The position numbers and the translations under genes are program-made. A DNA stretch of 13,129 nucleotides. Source: DATKHR01 sp035939575. GTDB taxonomy: Bacteria; Acidobacteriota; Vicinamibacteria; Vicinamibacterales; CAVVIG01. Under the pieces are notes generated by a model. That model was not told the DNA's origin. It did no database searches and worked only from the letters and a program-made list of their open reading frames with translations. Each line of letters begins with the position of its first letter. The stretch's first letter is position 1. The stretch is from assembly GCA_035939575.1 (NCBI GenBank), contig DASZFS010000329.1:1-13129 (forward strand). The letters are read 5' to 3'. Below are positions 1 through 6,825 of the stretch, in pieces.

Positions 1-44
1 CCTAACGACACTGTACGGTCCTTGAGAATCTTGATCTTGGGGCG

Positions 45-96
45 AGGCAACTGCACGCGGCCATGAGTCTTCGGCCCGTCTCACAGTCTTCAACCC
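45..96 (-). repeat. Inverted copy of the edge repeat, with a short degenerate direct repeat
   Basis: Read on the minus strand, 77 to 45 matches 13063-13095 on the plus strand at 29 of 33 positions, and all four differences are transitions. The shared core reads GACTCATGGCCGCGTG followed by CAGTTGCCT. Just upstream on the minus strand, the 12-mer GGGYYGAAGACT occurs twice, at 96-85 and 77-66, 19 bases apart, so the element may itself be built from degenerate units. The match stops before position 44, after which left and right copies diverge. The rest of 1-118 holds nothing I can call: it lies downstream of the DedA gene and shows no clear terminator hairpin. The copy number elsewhere in the genome is unknown. 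Confidence 0.7.
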
Positions 97-118
97 GCCT
101 CAGAGCCTCTTTCTTGTC

Positions 119-631
119 CTACCGCCGAGGCCTGCCGAGCCAACGGAAAAAAAGAATCACCACGACCGCCGGGATGAACGGCCCCCACCAGACGTTGAGT
201 CCGAACGCGTTCAGCGTACTCGCCCCGCCTTTGACGAACGCCATGATCGCCGCGGCCCACGCGAGCGCGCTGACGAGATTCAACGTGCTGAACTTGAGGG
301 GCCGCATCCCCGCGTAGGCACACGCGATCGGAATCGCCGTCCGCAGCCCCGGCAGGAAGCGGCTGACCAGCACCAGTCCGGTCTCGTTGCGCTGCACCTG
401 GCCGCTGACTGTGTCTCGATAGCGGCCGAGTTTGGGAAAACGGTCCAGCCAGTGGATGCGGCCGCGGAGGAGATAGAACCAGATCTGGTCGCCCGTCGAG
501 CCACCGAGCGCGCCGAGGATCAAGACAACCGGCCAGTAGAGCTTTCCGTTGACCGCGTCAGCCGCAGCCTTGCTGTAATAGATCTCGCCTTCGAGGACCG
601 CGGCGACGTAGATGGCGAGGTAGGACAGCAT
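119..631 (-). CDS. DedA-family integral membrane protein
   Basis: A 170-residue protein of the DedA (SNARE-associated/VTT) family. Characterised members support membrane homeostasis, and some translocate lipids such as undecaprenyl phosphate. The sequence shows the family signatures: an early acidic LEGE motif (13-16), a small-residue-rich segment ending STGDQIWF (45-52), and RFLPGLRTAIP (91-101), whose arginine-proline-arginine pattern is the most diagnostic. Hydrophobic segments lie at about 4-14, 32-46, 86-108, 115-135 and 148-163. It is a little shorter than the usual 190-220 residues, mainly at the N-terminus, so the start at 631 is the least certain point. It is the last gene of the minus-strand group, 35 bases after the aminotransferase, which fits a role in moving a lipid-linked product. 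That role is inferred; the family call is firm. Confidence 0.85.
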   Translation of the reverse strand: MLSYLAIYVAAVLEGEIYYSKAAADAVNGKLYWPVVLILGALGGSTGDQIWFYLLRGRIHWLDRFPKLGRYRDTVSGQVQRNETGLVLVSRFLPGLRTAIPIACAYAGMRPLKFSTLNLVSALAWAAAIMAFVKGGASTLNAFGLNVWWGPFIPAVVVILFFRWLGRPRR

Positions 632-666
632 GATCCCGTCATGGCAGCTGGCTGATGGAGAGACGG

Positions 667-1923
667 CTAACGGCTGACCGCGAGCACGGAGCGAACGACG
701 CGGGCAACCCGCTGCGCCTGCTCGTCAGTGAGCGTTGAGTACACCGGAATCTGCATGGCCTCGGCCGCCCGCCTCGCGCCGGGCGCTCCGGCCGGCTCCA
801 CCCGGCACGCCGCGAAAAGATCCATGTCGCTGCACACATCCACGTGCAGCGTCTCGATGTCCACGCCGCGGCGCACGCAGCGCACGACGAGCTCGTCGCG
901 CTTCGGCGCGTACACGCAGTACTGATAGTACACGTGCGTTCGCTTCGCCGGGACCGCCGGCACGCTGACGCCGTCGAGCCCGGCCAGAGCCCGGTCCATC
1001 ACGCCGGCGTGGCGCCGCGTACGGTCGGTCCAGCCCTCGAGCTGCTCGAGCGCAGCGAGGCCGATCGCAGCCTGCACGTTCGGGAACCGCTCGGGGTATG
1101 ACTCAGGCAGCGGAGTCAGCGATCGAATCTCCTCCCAGAGATAGACGTCGGGGTTGGCGCCGATGAGCGACGAGACCCACAGGATGGGAAACGCGCTGAC
1201 CGTGAACACGTCGGGCCGGATGAAGATCCGCTGCAGCTTGCCGATGAGGAGCCGGTTCTCGACGCGCTTCCGGTCCGGCCACGGCTCCCGCTCCGCGAGC
1301 TCGCGCACCAGTGCCGCCACCGCGGGATCCTGAACGAGGGCAAGGCCGCCGCCGTAGCAGTTGAGCGGCTTCAACGTCTGAAAGCTGAAGAATCCTGCGT
1401 CGCCGAACGTGCCGACCGGCCGCCCGTCGTAGGTCGCGCCGAGCGCGTGCGCGCAGTCTTCGATCACGCGCAGGTGGTGGCGCCGGGCGATCGCCATGAT
1501 GGCGTCCATGTCGCACGGCAGGCCATAGAGGTGCGTGGGGACGACCGCCCGCGTCTGCGGCGTGATCGCGCGCTCGAGCGCCGCGGGGTCCATCGTGAAC
1601 GTGGCGGGGTCAACGTCGGCGAACGCGACCTTGAGGCCAGCCACCCTCGCGAGTTCGGGAACCACCCAGAACGTGAGCGCCGGCAGAACGATCTCGGCGC
1701 CGGCCGGGAGGTCGAGCGCTTTGAGGATGTAGTAGAAGGCCATCCGGCCGTACGAAGCCGTGATGGCCTGCGCCGGCGCCACGCCGGCGCGCCGCGCGAA
1801 CGCCGCTTCGAACTGCGCGATCTGAGGACCCTGGATGAATTCACCGCGGGCCTTGCAGCCCGTGATGATCTGTTCGGTGTTGGGAAGGGCGCGCGCGCCG
1901 TAGCGGGAGATAGCCGTGAGCAT
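667..1923 (-). CDS. DegT/DnrJ/EryC1/StrS-family PLP-dependent aminotransferase
   Basis: A 418-residue cytoplasmic aminotransferase of the sugar-aminotransferase family (fold type I). Known members usually transfer an amino group from glutamate or glutamine to a keto-sugar nucleotide for surface glycans or glycosylated natural products. Visible signatures in order: GEFIQGPQIAQFEAAFA (27-43), matching the family entry motif; VLPALTFW (79-86); VIEDCAHALGA (153-163) with the cofactor-binding aspartate D156; and FSFQTLKPLNCYGGG (179-193) with K185 as the predicted Schiff-base lysine. Length is slightly above the usual 370-400. The ATG at 1923 has no good Shine-Dalgarno sequence, and a GC-rich hairpin lies just upstream (1932-1947). 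It follows the radical SAM gene by 44 bases. The exact substrate cannot be told; members acting on non-sugar carbonyls also exist. Confidence 0.9.
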   Translation of the reverse strand: MLTAISRYGARALPNTEQIITGCKARGEFIQGPQIAQFEAAFARRAGVAPAQAITASYGRMAFYYILKALDLPAGAEIVLPALTFWVVPELARVAGLKVAFADVDPATFTMDPAALERAITPQTRAVVPTHLYGLPCDMDAIMAIARRHHLRVIEDCAHALGATYDGRPVGTFGDAGFFSFQTLKPLNCYGGGLALVQDPAVAALVRELAEREPWPDRKRVENRLLIGKLQRIFIRPDVFTVSAFPILWVSSLIGANPDVYLWEEIRSLTPLPESYPERFPNVQAAIGLAALEQLEGWTDRTRRHAGVMDRALAGLDGVSVPAVPAKRTHVYYQYCVYAPKRDELVVRCVRRGVDIETLHVDVCSDMDLFAACRVEPAGAPGARRAAEAMQIPVYSTLTDEQAQRVARVVRSVLAVSR

Positions 1924-1931
1924 TTACCCGC

Positions 1932-1947
1932 GGGGGCCTTTGCCCCC
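1932..1947 (-). other. GC hairpin between radical SAM and aminotransferase genes
   Basis: GGGGGC at 1932-1937 pairs perfectly with GCCCCC at 42-47 of the same line (1942-1947) around a 4-base CTTT loop. It sits 9 bases upstream of the aminotransferase ATG and 21 bases past the radical SAM stop. There is no U-tract on either strand, so it is not a normal intrinsic terminator. It could stabilise an mRNA end or damp translation of the aminotransferase; either role is inference. Confidence 0.45.
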
Positions 1948-1967
1948 CTGCCCCGCCTGGCCCCGAG

Positions 1968-3380
1968 TCAGCATGCCACGGGTCGTGAGATGTCGGCAAT
2001 CTCCTCGCGCGTGTGCCGCTCGTTCACCCGGCGGTCCATGCGGCTCACCCACTCGCGCACCGCGCCGTTCTGGATCTTCAGGAAGTTCGCCAGGTACGAC
2101 GGCCGCATGTAGAAGCGCGTATACGCGGCGCCGAGCAGGAACTGCAGCTCGCGCTCGGTCAGGTTCGGGTGCCGGAACGTCGGCGTGTAGCCATCGAACC
2201 GCTCCCAATCGGTCTCCACCAGCAGCGGCTCCATCTGCTTGAACATCGGCGTGCCGGGATACGGCGTCAGGATCTTGAACTGCGCGAACGTCGACCCGAG
2301 ATCGGTCGAGTAGTCAATCGTCGCCGAGATCGAGTTCCAATCATCCTGGAGGAATCCAAGGACGTAGAACGCCGCCGTCACGATGCCCTTCTTCCGGCAG
2401 TGATCGATGATCTCGCGCTGGTGCGTCTGCGGGATCGGCCGGCGGCCCGATTTCTTCAGCGTCGCCGGGTCGAGCGATTCGACGCCGAAGCTCATCGCCC
2501 GGAAGCCGGCGGCGTACAGCCGGTCGAGCAGGTCGATGTCCAGTCGGTCGAGACGCGTCTCGGCCTCGAACGTCAGCGTCAGGCCGCGCGCCAGGATCGT
2601 GTCGCACAGCTCGACGACGCGATCGCGCTGCTCGGTGAACAGCGGATCGCGGAAGATCACGTACGGCCGGCGCACCTGGTCGCAGAGTCGCTCGATCTCG
2701 TCGACGATGTTCGCGATCGACCGGCTGCGATAGCCCGCGAGAATACGGTGCGGGCAGTACGTGCAGAACTCCGGGCAGCCGCGGCTGGCGAGCAGCGGGT
2801 AGCCGCCGCCGACCGGACGCGACGACCACTTGATGCCGAACTTCCGGCTGCGATCCTCCGTGACCAGATCCCACCTCGGGAACGGCAGCGCGTCGAGATC
2901 GTCAATCTGCTCGCTGACGACGGTCCCCTGCGGGATGAGGCCCTGGGCGATCCGCATCACGCCCGCCTCGGGCTCGCCGTTGAGGATGAAATCGCAGTGG
3001 TCGGCGAAAAGCTGCGGCATCTTCGAGGCCGTGATGCCGATGAAGCCAACCTTGACGCCGCGCGTGCGCATGGCGTCCGCCCACGCGGTCTCGCGCGTGT
3101 GATCGACCATCGACGACAGCACGAGCGCGACGTCAATGTCTGCGGCGGCCGACGTGTCGTCGCCCCCACGCGTCCAGAGCACCTCGTGCCCCGCGCGTGC
3201 GAGAATGGCCGCGATGTAGGCCATGTGGACGCTTGGGACGTCGTGGAACTGCCGCTTCAGGTAGGCAATCACGCCCGTCACCCGCGAGAACGGCGTCAGC
3301 CGCGACCCGTAGCCTCCAACGACCGTATCCTTGCTGACGAACCCGCGGTCAGACTTCAGGTCTGCAAGAAGAACCCGCAT
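1968..3380 (-). CDS. B12-binding-type radical SAM protein
   Basis: A 470-residue radical S-adenosylmethionine enzyme. The cluster-binding motif is CPEFCTYC (202-209: C202, C206, C209; CX3CX2C), which ligates the [4Fe-4S] cluster that cleaves SAM. The N-terminal 150 residues look like a cobalamin-binding Rossmann-type domain (MAYIAAILARAGHEV at about 53-67; VGFIGITAS at 111-119), followed by the typical linker DDLDALPFPRWD (160-171) and the radical SAM barrel. The classic DxHxxG cobalamin motif is not obvious, so binding of B12 is unproven. Such enzymes carry out methylations, ring contractions or couplings in lipid, pigment and natural-product pathways. The first possible codon is a TTG at 3383, but the ATG at 3380 has a well-placed GAGGTGA, so I start there. 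It is co-directional with the aminotransferase and DedA genes. The family is sure, the reaction unknown. Confidence 0.9.
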   Translation of the reverse strand: MRVLLADLKSDRGFVSKDTVVGGYGSRLTPFSRVTGVIAYLKRQFHDVPSVHMAYIAAILARAGHEVLWTRGGDDTSAAADIDVALVLSSMVDHTRETAWADAMRTRGVKVGFIGITASKMPQLFADHCDFILNGEPEAGVMRIAQGLIPQGTVVSEQIDDLDALPFPRWDLVTEDRSRKFGIKWSSRPVGGGYPLLASRGCPEFCTYCPHRILAGYRSRSIANIVDEIERLCDQVRRPYVIFRDPLFTEQRDRVVELCDTILARGLTLTFEAETRLDRLDIDLLDRLYAAGFRAMSFGVESLDPATLKKSGRRPIPQTHQREIIDHCRKKGIVTAAFYVLGFLQDDWNSISATIDYSTDLGSTFAQFKILTPYPGTPMFKQMEPLLVETDWERFDGYTPTFRHPNLTERELQFLLGAAYTRFYMRPSYLANFLKIQNGAVREWVSRMDRRVNERHTREEIADISRPVAC

Positions 3381-3383
3381 CAA

Positions 3384-3390
3384 TCACCTC
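3384..3390 (-). promoter_or_regulatory. Ribosome binding site deciding the radical SAM start
   Basis: GAGGTGA on the minus strand, with six bases between GAGG and the ATG at 3380. This favours that ATG over the in-frame TTG immediately upstream. It is one of the few clear Shine-Dalgarno sites in the window. Confidence 0.7.
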
Positions 3391-3425
3391 AATTTGACGA
3401 AACCGCCAGGAGCCGTGAAACGATG

Positions 3426-3914
3426 TCAGGCGTGAATGGGCGGTGGGCCGCGCTGCGACCGAGGTGAAAACGGGATGGTGAAGGGGTGCTGCTCCGGAGC
3501 ATCGACAAACAGCCCGAGCGGCCGGAGAGTGAAAATGGGATGCGCGCCGACGTGCGCCGCCGGAGCGTCGTCCTGAATCGCCAGGTCATCGCCCGGCGAC
3601 GCGAGCGGCCGCCGGCCGATCGTCAGCACGCGGACGCGATCGATCCGCGACCGCCGCGGCAACTTCGCCACCGGGCCGCCAACCGCCAGCGGTTGGCGGA
3701 CGATGGCCTTGAGCGCCGACGGCTCGGGGCGATTCGGATCGCAGATGGCGACCCGTACGGGTGGCGTCGTGTGCCTCAACGTCTGCCGCAACGCCTGCCT
3801 GGTGCCGTGCCGGGGCGCTTGCGCCGCTTCGCTCGGGCACACCCAAAGGGCAAGAAGCAGCAACACGTTGCCGCCCTTTAGGAGTCGCCGAAGGGTCAGA
3901 GGTCCGAAGCTCAT
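3426..3914 (-). CDS. Putative secreted protein of unknown function
   Basis: A 162-residue open frame whose product I do not recognise. The N-terminus has the form of a Sec signal peptide: a basic stretch RRLLKGG (9-15), a hydrophobic core NVLLLLALWV (16-25), and a likely cleavage site after SEA or SEAA (about 28-31). The mature part is rich in Pro, Arg and Ala, has a single cysteine (in VAICDPNRPEP) and no membrane segment. Codons are GC-ending and look used, which supports coding over the Arg-rich reading of the opposite strand. A TTG at 3920 is in frame, but the ATG at 3914 gives a cleaner signal peptide; neither has a good ribosome binding site. It is first in the minus-strand group, 45 bases before the radical SAM gene, and its middle holds a perfect inverted repeat (3676-3699). 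It could be a lineage-specific exported protein. Confidence 0.6.
   Translation of the reverse strand: MSFGPLTLRRLLKGGNVLLLLALWVCPSEAAQAPRHGTRQALRQTLRHTTPPVRVAICDPNRPEPSALKAIVRQPLAVGGPVAKLPRRSRIDRVRVLTIGRRPLASPGDDLAIQDDAPAAHVGAHPIFTLRPLGLFVDAPEQHPFTIPFSPRSQRGPPPIHA
3676..3699. repeat. Perfect 11-base inverted repeat inside the secreted-protein gene
   Basis: The left arm CCGCCAACCGC (3676-3686) and right arm GCGGTTGGCGG (3689-3699) are exact reverse complements with two bases between them. It can form a very stable hairpin on either strand. It lies mid-gene, encoding RQPLAVGG on the minus strand. A shorter perfect palindrome, ACCCGTACGGGT, lies nearby at 3751-3762. The function is unknown: mRNA structure, a small REP-like insertion or chance in GC-rich DNA. 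Confidence 0.55.
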
Positions 3915-4016
3915 GAGCAAGTGGCTGAGCCGGCTGGAATTTGGTCCTCACTATTCCACAGGGGTGGTACCGACCGCAACATCTCTAAGCACTTATAAAC
4001 TATACGCTTCTTACGA
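3915..4016. promoter_or_regulatory. Divergent intergenic region, likely promoters for both blocks
   Basis: About 100 bases separate the divergent blocks. The stretch 3978-4020 is clearly AT-richer than the rest of the window and contains TATAAACTATACG (3994-4006), which could provide a -10 for the plus strand; no convincing -35 is seen and the leader would be very short. On the minus strand, TTGCGG (3979-3974) and AATAGT (3955-3950 approximately), about 18 bases apart, are a possible weak sigma-70-like pair. The position is the strong argument; the individual elements are guesses. Confidence 0.4.
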
Positions 4017-5339
4017 ATGACTCGGAAATTTCACATGTTCGCTTTATCTTCGTCAAAAATTGATGTCCTGGTCGTCGGTGGCGGGCCCGCGGGAGCGACC
4101 GCAGCCCGATTTCTGGCCCTGAACGGGGCCCGCGTCCGCCTCCTCGATCGATCTGTCTTTCCAAGAAACAAGCCGTGTGGAGGTGGCATCAGCGCGCGCG
4201 TCCTGAAACGATTTCCTTATCTCGTTTCGTACCTCGATCGGATCGGCACGCACTACCTGTCGCGTCTGCGTCTCGAAGGCCCCGACGGCGACTCGACGAT
4301 CGTCGAGTCCGACGAGCCCGCCGCGCTCATGATTCGGCGCGTCGAGTTCGATGCCCTCTTGCTGTCCCTCGCGGTCGACGCGGGCGTCGAGGTCATCTCC
4401 GGCGCAGATGTCGTTCAGGCAGCCGCACATGACAACCGTGTATCGCTCGTCGCGCGCGACGGCCGCACGTTTTCCGCGCCCGTCGTGATCGCCGCCGACG
4501 GCGTTCACAGCGTCGTCGCGCGGCGCCTGGGCCTCAACCCCGGATGGCCCGCGGCATCGGTGGCGCTGGACATGATGGAGGAGACGCCCCGCGCGCAGCT
4601 GCGCGACGTCGACCCCTCGACGTTGTGGGTGGCCTACGGATTCAACCCTGACGCACCATCAGCCATTCGCGATGGCACACGGGCGCACGAGGGTTACGCG
4701 TACATCTTTCCCAAGCGCGACCACGTCAACATCGGGGTGGGCTATGTGCTGTCGCACTACCGCGCCGCAGTCGATCGGGCGCCGTACGAGTTGCAGCAGG
4801 AGCTGGTCGGTCGCCTCCGCAGGCGCGGCATAGTCGAAGGCAGTTCCGTCCGGCAGAACTTCACGCCGTTCATCATTCCCGTCGGCGGACCGCTCCGCAG
4901 GCCGGGCCGAGGACGGGTGCTTCTCGCCGGCGACGCTGGCGGATTCGTCAACGGCGTCACCGCAGAGGGCATTTATTACGCAATGGTAACCGGCGAGCTC
5001 GCTGGCCGCGCGGTCGCCGAACGTTCCGCTGGAGTAGGTGCCGTAGGTGCCGCCACCGGCATCGCTGACGCCTACAAGCGCGCCTGCGATCACGAAATTG
5101 GCACCGAGCTGCGTGATTCGGTATTAATCCAACGCTATCTGTTTGCGGATCGGCGCCGGATTTCCCGGATCGTCGCCGGCGCCCCCCAGGAGAGAGTCGT
5201 GACCCGTTTGATTCTTGACCTCGCCACTGGACGGCGGCCGTACAAGAATGTCCGGCGGCGAATTCTGGTCCGCATGCCAGCCGTCGCGGCGAGATTTGTC
5301 TGGGAGCGGTGGCGTCAACGGCGCTACGATTACCGCTGA
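4017..5339 (+). CDS. Geranylgeranyl-reductase-family FAD-dependent oxidoreductase
   Basis: A 440-residue flavoprotein of the geranylgeranyl reductase family. Known members reduce isoprenoid double bonds, in archaeal lipids, the phytyl chain of chlorophylls or the side chain of menaquinone, and use FAD. Visible motifs: the dinucleotide-binding VLVVGGGPAGATAA (17-30) with D44 ending the second strand; FPRNKPCGGGIS (48-59), the PCGGG motif typical of this family; and LLAGDAGGFVNGVTAEGI (302-319), the second FAD-binding GD motif. No signal peptide is seen. The ATG at 4035 (residue 7) is an alternative start; neither start has a clear Shine-Dalgarno sequence. It opens the plus-strand block and is followed after 12 bases by the DUF1800 gene. 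There are no photosynthesis genes nearby, so quinone or membrane isoprenoid saturation is more likely than a chlorophyll role; the actual substrate is unknown. Confidence 0.88.
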   Translation: MTRKFHMFALSSSKIDVLVVGGGPAGATAARFLALNGARVRLLDRSVFPRNKPCGGGISARVLKRFPYLVSYLDRIGTHYLSRLRLEGPDGDSTIVESDEPAALMIRRVEFDALLLSLAVDAGVEVISGADVVQAAAHDNRVSLVARDGRTFSAPVVIAADGVHSVVARRLGLNPGWPAASVALDMMEETPRAQLRDVDPSTLWVAYGFNPDAPSAIRDGTRAHEGYAYIFPKRDHVNIGVGYVLSHYRAAVDRAPYELQQELVGRLRRRGIVEGSSVRQNFTPFIIPVGGPLRRPGRGRVLLAGDAGGFVNGVTAEGIYYAMVTGELAGRAVAERSAGVGAVGAATGIADAYKRACDHEIGTELRDSVLIQRYLFADRRRISRIVAGAPQERVVTRLILDLATGRRPYKNVRRRILVRMPAVAARFVWERWRQRRYDYR

Positions 5340-5351
5340 GGACACTCGAGG

Positions 5352-6821
5352 ATGCCTGGGGGCGCGAACACTCAACAAGTCGAGCACCTGCTCCGGCGGG
5401 CGGGATTTGGTGCCAGGCCGGATGAGCTCACGTTCTACGGCGGGATGACGACGGGCCAGGCCGTCGACGCGCTCCTCAACTACACCGACATCCCGGACGA
5501 CGTGGACGATTCCATCGGGAAGCCGGGTTTCGCCGGGACGGCCACGCGTGGCGTGTTTTCTCCGCAAACGAACATCACCGACTCGCGGCAGCGGTGGGTG
5601 TTTCGGATGGTTCACACGAACCGTCCGCTGCAGGAGAAGATGACGCTCTTTTGGCATAATCATTTCGCCACCGGTTACACGAAGATTGCCGGCGCGCTCG
5701 GCGCCACGGAAGGCGCGCGCTACCTCGCGGCCAAGGCAACGGAAGACCCAGGCCTGGTCCGCGGCCAGATGGAGATGTTGCGCGACAACGCCCTCGGCAA
5801 CTTCCGTGACATTCTCGTCGCCATCGCTAAGGACACGGCGATGCTGGTTTGGCTCGACGGCCGCACCAACACCAAGACAAAGCCTCAGGAGAATTTCGCC
5901 CGCGAGGTCATGGAGCTTTTCACGGTTGGCGTAGGCAACTACACGGAGCCCGACGTCTACGCCGGCGCCCGCGTCTTCAGCGGCTGGAACCTCCAGCACC
6001 TCGGCTCGGCAATGGACGGCTCGCAGCACTACGAGTTCATCTTCAACGCCGGCCAGCACGACACGGCGTCCAAGACGTTCAGCTTCCCGGTCTACCCCGA
6101 CGGCGGCAAGACGATTCCCGCGCGCGCCGCGTCCGACGGGCTGCAGGACGGCATCGACCTGCTCAACGGGCTCGCCGCCAATCCCAACACCGGTCGCTAC
6201 CTGGCTGGCAAGCTGTGGCGCTTCTTCGTCAGCGAGTTCCGCGCACCCGATCCCGGCTTCGTGGATACCGTCGCATCGACCTACCTGCAGAGCCGGTATG
6301 ACATGCGCGCCGTGATCCGCGAGGTGTTGCTGTCGTCCCAGTTCTGGGATCCGTCCTCCTATTGGGCGCGGTATTCGTGGCCGGTCGAGTTCGTCGTGCG
6401 GGCGCTGAAGGACGTCGGCTGGAGCGGCTTCTCGGTGGACACGTCGCTGACGCCAATGGCGAACATGGGTCAGACGCTCTTCGAGCCGCCGAACGTCGCA
6501 GGCTGGCCAGCCGGCCAGACGTGGTTCGCGACCGGCGCCATGCTGGCGCGCATGAACTTCGCGTCCACGCTCGCCGCGAACCAGAAGTTCAACCTCGCGA
6601 ACACGGTCAAGGCTGCGAGCGTGAACCGGACGCCGGACGCCTTGCTCGCGTACTTCCTGGACAAGATCGCCAGCGCGCCGCTCGACAGTGGCGTGGCGGC
6701 CGAGCTCGGCAACTATCTGCGCGCGACCGGCGCGTGGACCGGCAGCGATGCGCAGTTGCAGGCCAAAGCACCCGGCCTCGTGCACCTCCTCGCAGGATCG
6801 CCGGAATATCAGCTGTGCTGA
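5352..6821 (+). CDS. DUF1800 domain-containing protein
   Basis: A 489-residue protein covering the DUF1800 family from end to end. Signatures: HLLRRAGFGA (12-21), the conserved N-terminal start; LFWHNHFAT (99-107); ENFAREVMELFTVG (180-193); and EPPNVAGWPAG (378-388). The biochemical role of the family is not established. DUF1800 genes are commonly found next to DUF1501 genes, as here, with only four bases between the two, so the products probably act together. Unlike many family members this copy has no signal peptide: the conserved domain begins about 12 residues after the ATG at 5352. Either it stays in the cytoplasm, is exported bound to its Tat-targeted partner, or the start is wrong; no upstream start adds a hydrophobic leader, since the flavoprotein gene ends 12 bases before. 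The family call is sure, the function not. Confidence 0.9.
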   Translation: MPGGANTQQVEHLLRRAGFGARPDELTFYGGMTTGQAVDALLNYTDIPDDVDDSIGKPGFAGTATRGVFSPQTNITDSRQRWVFRMVHTNRPLQEKMTLFWHNHFATGYTKIAGALGATEGARYLAAKATEDPGLVRGQMEMLRDNALGNFRDILVAIAKDTAMLVWLDGRTNTKTKPQENFAREVMELFTVGVGNYTEPDVYAGARVFSGWNLQHLGSAMDGSQHYEFIFNAGQHDTASKTFSFPVYPDGGKTIPARAASDGLQDGIDLLNGLAANPNTGRYLAGKLWRFFVSEFRAPDPGFVDTVASTYLQSRYDMRAVIREVLLSSQFWDPSSYWARYSWPVEFVVRALKDVGWSGFSVDTSLTPMANMGQTLFEPPNVAGWPAGQTWFATGAMLARMNFASTLAANQKFNLANTVKAASVNRTPDALLAYFLDKIASAPLDSGVAAELGNYLRATGAWTGSDAQLQAKAPGLVHLLAGSPEYQLC

Positions 6822-6825
6822 CGAT

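Noticed and set aside
1..56. Possible 5' fragment of a minus-strand gene beginning GTG at 56 (reading QLPRPKIKILKDRTVSL)
   Set aside because: Only 18 codons before the window edge, no ribosome binding site, and the start lies inside the repeat core. It looks peptide-like but cannot be supported without more sequence.
2..64. 20-codon minus-strand ORF starting MAACSC, similar to MVACSC in the right-hand repeat
   Set aside because: The shared codons are just the repeat core; differences among copies change amino acids in every frame more often than not, so there is no sign of coding constraint.
2013..3467. 484-codon plus-strand open frame opposite the radical SAM gene
   Set aside because: The true frame is proven by the CX3CX2C motif and ribosome binding site on the minus strand; this one is a codon-bias shadow.
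3486..3881. Plus-strand ORF over the secreted-protein gene
   Set aside because: Very Arg-rich with no domain or signal, whereas the minus-strand frame has a good signal peptide and plausible codons.
5034..5051. Tandem GTAGGTGCC twice in the flavoprotein gene
   Set aside because: Two 9-base units in frame in a variable Gly/Ala/Val stretch; minor slippage with no further structure.
1968..5339. Bacteriochlorophyll pathway (radical SAM as BchE, flavoprotein as BchP)
   Set aside because: Both families are broad, and no other photosynthesis gene occurs; the aminotransferase and DUF1800/DUF1501 neighbours do not fit.
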